Assembly: GCA_017999235.1 (NCBI GenBank) | Contig: JAGOBN010000363.1 | Span: 1-5,034 of the forward strand | Source of the DNA: Anaerolineales bacterium | GTDB lineage: Bacteria; Chloroflexota; Anaerolineae; Anaerolineales; UBA6663 | Direction: 5' to 3' | Length of the DNA: 5,034 nucleotides | Shown: positions 1 through 5,034 of the stretch, piece after piece | Numbering within the stretch: position 1 is the stretch's first letter | Layout of the letters: every line of letters starts with the position of its first letter | The notes under the pieces: generated by a model | Told to the model about the DNA's origin: nothing | Database searches by the model: none | Seen by the model: the letters and a program-made list of their open reading frames with translations, nothing else | Made by a program: the position numbers and the translations under genes

Positions 1-362
1 TCCAGGCCCTGATCTACAAGATCTGGAAGATGCGCCGGGATAATATGACCTTCCGCGTTTACCCCACGCCCCTGATCGATGAGAACAAGTGGCGGGCGGT
101 GCGCTACGGCCTGGACGGCAAGCTGATCGATTGGGGCAAGCAGACCGAGCTGCCGGCCCGCGAGTTGATCCGCGAGATGATCGACTGGTTCATCGGCGAC
201 GTGGTGGACGAGCTGGGCAGCCGGCGCGAGGTGGAATACGCCTACCGCATTTTAGAAGAGGGCACCAGCGCCGACCGGCAGCTGGCGACCTTCCGGCAGA
301 CCGGCAGCCTGCAGGCCGTGGTGGACCGGCTGATCCATGAAACCGAGGAAGGCGTGCTGTAA
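1..362 (+). CDS. GCS2/YbdK-type carboxylate-amine ligase (glutamate-cysteine-ligase-like), C-terminal part only
   Basis: The frame is already open at the left edge (first full codon at 3-5, reading [10 protein letters not shown]) and ends at TAA 360-362. About 119 C-terminal residues are visible, against roughly 370-400 for the whole family, so the Met at 30 is internal and not the start. The segment shows the family's C-terminal signature: [13 protein letters not shown], then [16 protein letters not shown], then [13 protein letters not shown] and [10 protein letters not shown], ending in a VVDRLIHET helix. Members are ATP-dependent ligases of the glutamine-synthetase-like fold that couple a carboxylate, often the gamma-carboxyl of glutamate, to an amine such as cysteine; they are cytoplasmic. 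Most of the nucleotide- and substrate-binding part lies upstream, so the substrate cannot be judged. The next gene begins two bases after the stop, which points to co-transcription and probably translational coupling with the ATP-grasp ligase. Family assignment is firm; true gamma-glutamylcysteine synthesis is only one possibility. Confidence 0.85.
   Translation, partial: QALIYKIWKMRRDNMTFRVYPTPLIDENKWRAVRYGLDGKLIDWGKQTELPARELIREMIDWFIGDVVDELGSRREVEYAYRILEEGTSADRQLATFRQTGSLQAVVDRLIHETEEGVL
345..352 (+). promoter_or_regulatory. Ribosome binding site for the first ATP-grasp gene
   Basis: GAGGAAGG lies inside the last codons of the upstream ligase gene, 12 bases before the ATG at 365. The spacing is slightly long, but it is the only purine-rich stretch nearby, and it supports the ATG at 365 together with the two-base gap after the upstream stop. 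Confidence 0.5.
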
Positions 363-364
363 CG

Positions 365-1579
365 ATGCCCATCACCCACCGCCCGCTGACCTTTCTGTGC
401 CTGGCCAATTTCTTCAAGGGCAACGCCTTCCTGCAGGCGGCCAAACAGCTGGGTCATCATGTCTTGCTGCTGACCCAGGAGCGGCATCAGGGCGAGCCGT
501 GGGCGCGCGAGAGTATTGACGAGAGCTTCTTCCTGCCGTCGCTGCAGAAGCAGCCGGACATCCTGTATACCGTCGCGTATCTGGCGCGCGGCCGGCACCT
601 CGACGCCGTCATTGCCCTGGATGACTTTGACGTGGAGACCGCCGCCGCCCTGCGCGAGCATCTGCGCCTGCCGGGGCTGACCGCCTCCGCCGCCCGCCAC
701 TTCCGCGATAAGCTGGCGATGCGCGGGGCGGCCCAGGCCGGCGGCGTGGCCGTGCCGGCCTTTACGCGCGTAGTGAACTACGACGAGCTGCGCGCGTTCA
801 TGGCCCGCGTGCCGGCCCCCTGGCTGCTCAAGCCGCGCTCGGAGGCCAGCAGCATGGGCATCAAGCGCCTGGCCGATGCCGAGCAGCTCTGGCGTGCCCT
901 GGATCAACTGGGCGATCAGCAGTCGTTCTACGTGCTGGAGCAATACCTGCCGGGCGAGGTCTTCCACGTCGACGCGCTCGTCGACGCCGGCCGGGCCGTT
1001 TTCGCCAGCACCAGCCAGTATGGCCGGCCGCCGCTCAACGTCTACCAGGACGGCGGCGTGTTTATCACTCGCACGCTGGACCCCGCCTCCGCCGATCATC
1101 AGGCCCTGCTGGCCGTTAACCAGCACATGCTGCGGGCGCTGGGGATGGAGCGCGGGGCCACGCATGCCGAGTTCCTCAAATCCCATGCCGACGGCCAGTT
1201 CTACTTCATCGAATGCGCGTGCCGGGTAGGCGGCGCCAACATCGCCGAGACCGTGGAGTTCGCCAGCGGCGTGAACCTGTGGGCGGAATGGGCGCGGCTG
1301 GAAGCCGCCCACCTGCGCGGCGAACCGTACCAGCTGCCGGCCTTGCGCGGGCATTCCGCCGGCATCCTGGTCTGCCTGGCGCAGCAAGAGTGGCCGGACA
1401 CCTCCGCGTACACCGATCCCGAGATCGTCTGGCGGCTTAACAAAAAGAATCACGCCGGCCTGATTGTGGCCGGGCCGGACGCCGGCCGCGTGCAGGCCCT
1501 GCTGGAGAGTTATGGCCAGCGCTTCGCGCGCGATTTCCTGGCCGTCGCCCCGCCGCGCCAATCCGTCTCCGAGATGTAA
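365..1579 (+). CDS. ATP-grasp domain amide ligase, copy 1
   Basis: A 404-residue cytoplasmic protein with the layout of ATP-grasp carboxylate-amine ligases. Residues 8-40 form the start of a Rossmann-like pre-ATP-grasp domain (FLCLANFFKG, then HVLLLTQE), followed by the IALDDFDVET segment (D86, D87) and the RHFRDKLAMR hinge near 110-121. The ATP-binding lysine is probably K156 in PAPWLLKPRSEAS. The adenine-binding strand is VLEQYLPG with E192. Metal-binding acids are E269 (GATHAEF) and E283 in FIECACRVGG, with R287. The E-C-A-C-R motif lacks the Asn common in E-x-N-x-R ATP-grasp enzymes. Family members activate a carboxylate as acyl phosphate with ATP and join it to an amine or other nucleophile. 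Lying two bases behind a GCS2 ligase and 63 bases before its own paralogue, it probably works in the same small-molecule or peptide pathway. The exact substrate is unknown. The start is supported by tight coupling and a GAGGAAGG site; the next gene's paralogue aligns from residue 8. Confidence 0.88.
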   Translation: MPITHRPLTFLCLANFFKGNAFLQAAKQLGHHVLLLTQERHQGEPWARESIDESFFLPSLQKQPDILYTVAYLARGRHLDAVIALDDFDVETAAALREHLRLPGLTASAARHFRDKLAMRGAAQAGGVAVPAFTRVVNYDELRAFMARVPAPWLLKPRSEASSMGIKRLADAEQLWRALDQLGDQQSFYVLEQYLPGEVFHVDALVDAGRAVFASTSQYGRPPLNVYQDGGVFITRTLDPASADHQALLAVNQHMLRALGMERGATHAEFLKSHADGQFYFIECACRVGGANIAETVEFASGVNLWAEWARLEAAHLRGEPYQLPALRGHSAGILVCLAQQEWPDTSAYTDPEIVWRLNKKNHAGLIVAGPDAGRVQALLESYGQRFARDFLAVAPPRQSVSEM

Positions 1580-1642
1580 TCGGCCGCGGCGTCTTGGTTC
1601 GTTCGGCACGAGTCGGCTCTCCTTCCGCCTGGGTCATAGCCT
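1580..1642 (+). other. Short spacer between the two ATP-grasp genes, no clear signals
   Basis: These 63 bases contain no convincing promoter, hairpin or terminator. The only Shine-Dalgarno-like bases are a weak GGGT at 1631-1634. The absence of a terminator favours one transcript for both ligases. Confidence 0.5.
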
Positions 1643-2842
1643 ATGCCTTCTTCTATCTTGTGTATTTCCAGTGAGTTCAAGGGCCAGGCCTTCATGCGCG
1701 CGGCCAAACACCAGGGCTGCCGCGTCTTTTTGCTGACGCGCGAAAAGTTCCGCGACGCCGCCTGGCCGCGCGAAAGCTTGGACGAAGTTTTCTTCATGCC
1801 TAGCTTGGAGAACGTCCAGCACGTCATCAACGGCGTGAGCTACCTGGCGCGCACGCGCACTTTTGACCAGATCGTGGCGCTGGATGATTTTGAAGTAGAG
1901 ACCGCGGCCTTCCTGCGCGAGCATCTGCGCCTGCCGGGGATGAACATCTCCCTGGCCCGCCACTTCCGCGATAAGCTGGCCATGCGCGCGGTGGCGGCCG
2001 CGGCCGGCGTGCGGGTGCCGGCCTTTACCGGCGTCTTTAACCATGACCAGCTGCGCGAGTTTATGGCCCGCGTGCCGGCGCCCTGGCTGCTCAAGCCGCG
2101 CGCGGAGGCCAGCGCCATGGGCATCAAGAAGCTCAACCACCCGGATGAGCTGTGGCCGCTGTTGGATCTGCTGGGCGACAAGCAATCCCATTTTGTGCTG
2201 GAGCAGTACCTGCCGGGCGATGTCTTTCACGTGGACGGCCTGGTCTGGGATGGGGCGCTGACCTTCGCCGCCGCCAGCGGCTATGGCCGGCCGCCGCTGG
2301 ATGTCTATCAGGGCGGCGGCGTCTTCTATACGCGCTTGCTGGATTGGGAAGCGCCGGCTACGCAGGAACTGCTGGCCTTCAACGTTCAATTGGTGCGGGC
2401 GCTGGGCCTGACGCGCGGGGCCACCCACGCGGAATACCTGCGCTCCCGCGCCGACGGCCAGCTGTACTTTATTGAATGCGCGGCCCGCGTGGGCGGCGCC
2501 AACATCGCCGAGGCCGTGGAGTTCGCCACGGGCGTCAACTTGTGGGCGGAGTGGGCCAAGCTCGAGAGCGCCGGCCTGCGCGGCGCGGTGTATGCGCCGC
2601 CGGAGACACGCCACGGATACGCGGCCGTGCTGAATTGCCTGGCGCGCCAGGAATGGCCGGACCTCGCGCCATATAACGCCCCGGAAGTAGTCTGGCGGCT
2701 GGATAAGGCTTACCACGCCGGCCTGATCTTGGCCTCGCCCGACTCGGACCGGCTGCAATCCCTGGTGGACGCCTACAGCCGGCGCTTCGCCCAGGATTTC
2801 CTGGCCGTGGCCCCGCCGCTTGAGACTGGCTTCGAGGGCTGA
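1643..2842 (+). CDS. ATP-grasp domain amide ligase, copy 2 (tandem paralogue)
   Basis: A 399-residue protein that aligns without gaps to the preceding ligase over 397 residues, about 62% identical by hand count (247 matches). All ATP-grasp landmarks are kept, offset by five residues: K151 in PAPWLLKPRAEAS, E187 in VLEQYLPG, E264 in GATHAEY, and E278/R282 in FIECAARVGG. Both copies thus look catalytically competent. The most diverged blocks between the copies are around residues 33-42, 53-62, 163-172, 203-212, 233-242 and 313-332, while the nucleotide-binding core is nearly identical. This fits duplication followed by a change of substrate. The ATG at 1643 is the earliest possible start because an in-frame TAG sits at 1637-1639, and it aligns the first beta strand with that of copy 1. 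No good Shine-Dalgarno sequence precedes it, which is odd beside the strong site of the subtilase gene. Likely cytoplasmic and in the same operon as the two upstream genes; the substrate is unknown. Confidence 0.88.
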   Translation: MPSSILCISSEFKGQAFMRAAKHQGCRVFLLTREKFRDAAWPRESLDEVFFMPSLENVQHVINGVSYLARTRTFDQIVALDDFEVETAAFLREHLRLPGMNISLARHFRDKLAMRAVAAAAGVRVPAFTGVFNHDQLREFMARVPAPWLLKPRAEASAMGIKKLNHPDELWPLLDLLGDKQSHFVLEQYLPGDVFHVDGLVWDGALTFAAASGYGRPPLDVYQGGGVFYTRLLDWEAPATQELLAFNVQLVRALGLTRGATHAEYLRSRADGQLYFIECAARVGGANIAEAVEFATGVNLWAEWAKLESAGLRGAVYAPPETRHGYAAVLNCLARQEWPDLAPYNAPEVVWRLDKAYHAGLILASPDSDRLQSLVDAYSRRFAQDFLAVAPPLETGFEG

Positions 2843-2882
2843 TCGAGCGGTTGAATCTCTCTTCGGCAACCAGCTTGGTGGG

Positions 2883-2901
2883 TAATCTACTTCGTAGATT
2901 A
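2883..2901. repeat. Perfect 8-bp palindrome (hairpin), possible terminator or dispersed element arm
   Basis: TAATCTAC-TTC-GTAGATTA forms an 8-bp stem with a 3-base loop, 41 bases after the stop of the second ATP-grasp gene. It is AT-rich in a GC-rich setting and has no following T-run, so it is a poor intrinsic terminator by the usual criteria. It abuts a second palindrome three bases downstream, and the two may be parts of one extragenic repeat element. Confidence 0.55.
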
Positions 2902-2904
2902 AAC

Positions 2905-2935
2905 TCGCCAGACCCCCATCGATTGAGTCTGGCGA
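2905..2935. repeat. Perfect 9-bp inverted repeat with 13-base loop
   Basis: The left arm TCGCCAGAC (2905-2913) and right arm GTCTGGCGA (2927-2935) are exact reverse complements around a 13-base loop that contains ATCGAT. No T-run follows on the + strand. Together with the palindrome just upstream it forms a compact two-hairpin unit of about 53 bases, the style of a repetitive extragenic palindrome or a short RNA structure. Role unknown. Confidence 0.55.
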
Positions 2936-2972
2936 AGCCCCCAGCCTCCGCATTTAGTCACCCTCGCACTCC

Positions 2973-3006
2973 TTGCCTGAATAACCGACACAAATAGTCG
3001 TATTAT
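2973..3006 (+). promoter_or_regulatory. Possible promoter for the subtilase gene
   Basis: This is the most AT-rich patch of the window. TATTAT at 3001-3006 is a good -10 match. The best -35-like sequence, TTGCCT at 2973-2978, is 22 bases away, which is too far for a standard sigma-70 promoter, and no good hexamer sits at 16-18 bases. A small inverted repeat, CGAC-ACAAATA-GTCG (2986-3000), lies just upstream of the -10 and could be an operator. Only the -10 is persuasive. Confidence 0.25.
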
Positions 3007-3010
3007 CAAC

Positions 3011-3037
3011 AGGATGACCGGCATCGCCGGCCATCCT
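3011..3037 (+). terminator. Strong GC-rich hairpin, terminator-like or 5' leader structure
   Basis: AGGATGACCGGC / ATC / GCCGGCCATCCT gives a 12-bp stem with one A-C mismatch and a 3-base loop, followed by TT and then G. The stem is strong enough for an intrinsic terminator, but the T-tract is short. It lies 32 bases before the subtilase ATG and immediately after the TATTAT box. It could end the ligase transcript, or be a stabilising or regulatory structure in the subtilase mRNA leader. Confidence 0.45.
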
Positions 3038-3058
3038 TTGCCTCGGTATGCCATTCTC

Positions 3059-3063
3059 GGAGG
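3059..3063 (+). promoter_or_regulatory. Strong ribosome binding site of the subtilase gene
   Basis: GGAGG lies six bases before the ATG at 3070, near-ideal spacing. This decides the start over the in-frame ATG at 3091 and over the ATG at 3048 in another frame. Confidence 0.8.
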
Positions 3064-3069
3064 TGCGCT

Positions 3070-5034
3070 ATGCGCGGTTTCCACGGGTCGATGTCGGGCT
3101 GGCGGCGCGCCATCGGGGCGGCGCTGCGCGATGCGGGGCGGCTGGTGTTGGCCGGCTGGTTAAGTACGCTGACCAGCCTGGGGCCGCTGCCGGCCGCCGC
3201 CGCCGGCCAGCCGGAGGCGCCTGCCGCCGGCCCCACCCTGGTCTTCCTGCCGCTGGTCGCCTCGCAATCCATGTCCACCTCCAAAATGCCGACCTTGCTG
3301 GAAGGCCGCGCGGCGGCGGTGCTGGCCGCGCTTGGCGATGCCGGGCCGGGCGGCGCGTTATCGGCCCAGACCGTGGCCGACCTGTCGGATTATCTGCTGC
3401 ACGTCTCGCCGGCCGGCGAATTGCTGGTGGAGTTCCACGCGCGCGGCGCTGTCGGCGCGTCCGAGAAGGCGGAACTGGCCGCGCGCGGCGCCCGCGTGGT
3501 GAGCAGCACCGGCGATCTGCGCTGGCCGGCCGGCGTCTCGGCCCCGGCGGGCTTGGGCGTGATCGCGGCCTGGGTGCCGGCCGCCCAAGTGGCCGATCTG
3601 GCCCGGCTGGCCTGGGTGGCGGCCGTGCGGCCGGCCGAGCACACCCCCGCCGATGTCGGCGGCAGCTTGAGCGAAGGCGTGGCCCTCCACAACGCCGATG
3701 ACGTTCAGACGGCCGGCGTGGATGGCGCCGGCGTGTCGGTCGGCGTCATCTCCGACGGCGTCTCCAATTTGGCCGCCGCGCAAGGCTCCAACGATCTGCC
3801 GGCCGGCGTGACCGTCCTCAGCACCGGCTCCGGCGATGAAGGCACGGCCATGCTGGAGATCGTGCATGATATGGCGCCCGGCGCGGCCCTGGTCTTCGCC
3901 GCCACCGGCGGCGGCGTGGCCAACCACATCGCCGCCCAGACGGCGCTGGTGGCCGCCGGCGTGGACCTCATCGCCGAGGACATCCCCTTTGACGGCGAGC
4001 CGGTGTTCCAAAAAGGCTCGGCGGCGGTCAGCGGAGACAATATCGCCGGCGCCGGCGTGGGCATGCACTCCTCGGCCGGCAACCTGGGCCAATCCCATGC
4101 TGCCCGGGTGGTGGCCGCCGGCACCGGCGCCGGCCCGGATGGCTTCAACGGCCCGTTCACGGGCTGCGCCGTCAACCCCGCCAACGCCGTCGCCATCGCC
4201 CCCGGCGGGGATACCACCTTCGACGTGATGCTGGGCAACAGCACCTCCTTTACTTTGCAGTGGAGCGAGCCGCGCGCCATCTTCCCGACCGCCGGCGCCG
4301 GCGGTTTCACCAACCTGGATCTGTTCCTGATGAACGCCGCCGGCACGACCTGTCTGGCCCAAAGCACGGCCGTGCAGGGCAACGGCGCCGGCGATACCAT
4401 CGAGCAGCTCACCACCGGCGCCGGCCTCAACGGCACCGCCGCGAAGATCGTGGTGAGCGTCACGGGCGTCAACGGCGCGGCCGCCGCGCCCACGCTGGAT
4501 CTGCGCTGGCGCGGCGCCAGCGCCACGGATGCCGCCACCCAGGCCGGCAGCCTGAACCCCGACTCGAACTACACCGGCCTGGCCACCGCCGCCGGCGCCG
4601 TCAACGCCGGCGCCAGCACCAACCCGGCGGCCGTGGGGCTGGAAGGCTTTAGCGGCGGCGGCCCGGTGCAGCTCTTCAGCACCACGGTCTGTCCCGGCGC
4701 GTATCCCTGTCCGGGGGCGGCCGTGGCCGGCCCGGCGGTCGTCACCGCCGGCGCGCCGGCCTGGGCGGCCGCCGACGGCGTGGATGTCAGCGGCGCCGGC
4801 GGTTTCAGCGACCCGTTCTTTGGCACCTCGGCGGCCGCGCCCTCCGCCGCCGGCTGTGAGGCGCTGGTGCGCGAGCATCTTGGCGCCGGCGCCACCGTGG
4901 CCGCCGTCAACGCGCGTCTGGCCGCCACCGCCACGGACCGCGGGCCGGCCGGTGTGGATAACCTGTGGGGCGCCGGCGTGCTGGATTGCCGCCGCGCCAT
5001 CCTGCCCACCGCCCATATCGGCGGGCCGTACAAC
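3070..5034 (+). CDS. Secreted divergent S8-type subtilase, 3' end beyond window
   Basis: The frame stays open for 655 codons to the window edge. Residues 1-45 form a likely Sec signal peptide: a basic start with RR and R20/R24, a hydrophobic stretch from about 25 to 41, and an AAA cleavage site before G46. VFLPLVA (58-64) follows, then a possible prodomain to about 200. The catalytic domain shows GVISDG with D229, GDEGTAMLEIVHDMAPGA (E257 where subtilisins have His, as H-G-T), EDIPFDGEPVFQKG, SSAGN with oxyanion Asn N338, and FFGTSAAAP with Ser S587. About 250 residues separate N338 from S587, against about 66 in subtilisin. The extra part (about 366-482, with LQWSEP and TNLDLFLMN) is a beta-rich insert. 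Several cysteines fit an extracytoplasmic protein. The last residues, TAHIGGPYN, resemble the start of a PKD-like domain. Role: probably extracellular or surface protein cleavage, if the Glu variant is active. Family placement is solid; activity is uncertain. Confidence 0.82.
   Translation, partial: MRGFHGSMSGWRRAIGAALRDAGRLVLAGWLSTLTSLGPLPAAAAGQPEAPAAGPTLVFLPLVASQSMSTSKMPTLLEGRAAAVLAALGDAGPGGALSAQTVADLSDYLLHVSPAGELLVEFHARGAVGASEKAELAARGARVVSSTGDLRWPAGVSAPAGLGVIAAWVPAAQVADLARLAWVAAVRPAEHTPADVGGSLSEGVALHNADDVQTAGVDGAGVSVGVISDGVSNLAAAQGSNDLPAGVTVLSTGSGDEGTAMLEIVHDMAPGAALVFAATGGGVANHIAAQTALVAAGVDLIAEDIPFDGEPVFQKGSAAVSGDNIAGAGVGMHSSAGNLGQSHAARVVAAGTGAGPDGFNGPFTGCAVNPANAVAIAPGGDTTFDVMLGNSTSFTLQWSEPRAIFPTAGAGGFTNLDLFLMNAAGTTCLAQSTAVQGNGAGDTIEQLTTGAGLNGTAAKIVVSVTGVNGAAAAPTLDLRWRGASATDAATQAGSLNPDSNYTGLATAAGAVNAGASTNPAAVGLEGFSGGGPVQLFSTTVCPGAYPCPGAAVAGPAVVTAGAPAWAAADGVDVSGAGGFSDPFFGTSAAAPSAAGCEALVREHLGAGATVAAVNARLAATATDRGPAGVDNLWGAGVLDCRRAILPTAHIGGPYN

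Noticed and set aside
30..362. A small 110-codon gene starting at ATG 30
   Set aside because: The same frame is open to the window edge, and the residues before Met 30 continue the GCS2 domain, so this is the tail of a longer gene.
242..1609. Long open frame on the - strand opposite the first ATP-grasp gene (455 codons)
   Set aside because: It is the mirror of a well-supported gene in GC-rich DNA; its translation is rich in Gly, Ala, Arg and Gln with no recognisable motif.
365..2842. The two similar genes as a recent assembly duplication or a recombination artefact
   Set aside because: Many amino-acid and silent differences are spread along the full length, so the copies are genuinely old paralogues.
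1634..2953. Long open frame on the - strand opposite the second ATP-grasp gene (439 codons)
   Set aside because: It resembles the - strand frame opposite the first copy only because the + strand genes are paralogous. It has no domain signature and it runs through the intergenic palindromes.
2843..3069. A tRNA, small coding gene or riboswitch in the intergenic region
   Set aside because: The hairpins do not form a cloverleaf or any riboswitch core I recognise, and no short frame has a credible ribosome binding site.
3048..3701. + strand frame starting at ATG 3048 (217 codons)
   Set aside because: The product is Arg/Gly/Ala-rich without motifs and overlaps the subtilase gene in another frame; the GGAGG at 3059-3063 serves the ATG at 3070.
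3358..5016. Very long - strand open frame (552 codons) opposite the subtilase
   Set aside because: Low-complexity Gly/Ala/Arg/His composition caused by repeated GCCGGC and GGCGCC on the other strand; the + strand carries clear subtilase motifs and a strong ribosome binding site.

Overview
The window is high-GC bacterial DNA, roughly two thirds G+C by eye, with every gene on the + strand. It holds the 3' end of one gene, two complete genes and the 5' part of a fourth. My best guess at the source is a Chloroflexota (Anaerolineae/Ardenticatenia-like) bacterium. The grounds are the style of the GCS2-type ligase, a short 'VFLPLV' segment just behind the signal peptide of the last gene (a feature I recall from secreted proteins of that phylum), and a divergent secreted subtilase that seems to run into a PKD-like domain. 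This assignment is inference; the window has no rRNA or other marker gene.

Region 1 (1-2842) looks like part of a biosynthetic operon for amide-bond-forming enzymes. The first gene is the C-terminal third of a carboxylate-amine ligase of the GCS2/YbdK type (glutamate-cysteine-ligase-like). Two bases after its stop begins an ATP-grasp ligase of 404 codons. After 63 bases comes a second ATP-grasp ligase of 399 codons. The two ATP-grasp proteins align without any gap over 397 residues at about 62% identity (my hand count), so they are an old tandem duplication with both copies intact. A GCS2 enzyme joins a carboxylate to an amine, and ATP-grasp enzymes commonly extend such products. The three genes together therefore suggest stepwise assembly of a small gamma-glutamyl or other peptide-like metabolite whose identity cannot be read from the sequence.

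Region 2 (2843-3069) is a 227-base intergenic stretch with visibly lower GC. It contains two adjacent perfect palindromes (2883-2901 and 2905-2935), a short AT-rich promoter-like patch near 2973-3006, a strong GC-rich hairpin (3011-3037) and a very good ribosome binding site (3059-3063).

Region 3 (3070-5034) is one long reading frame open to the window end (655 codons, no stop). It encodes a secreted, divergent S8-type subtilase. The catalytic Asp (D229), oxyanion-hole Asn (N338) and Ser (S587) can be placed, but the position of the catalytic His is occupied by Glu (E257), and a beta-rich domain is inserted between N338 and S587. It is probably a separate transcription unit, unrelated in function to the ligases.

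No RNA gene, CRISPR array, insertion sequence or phage-type feature is visible. The most unusual features are the paired ATP-grasp ligases, the His-to-Glu change in the subtilase, the palindrome cluster, and a striking excess of the hexamer GCCGGC through the window.
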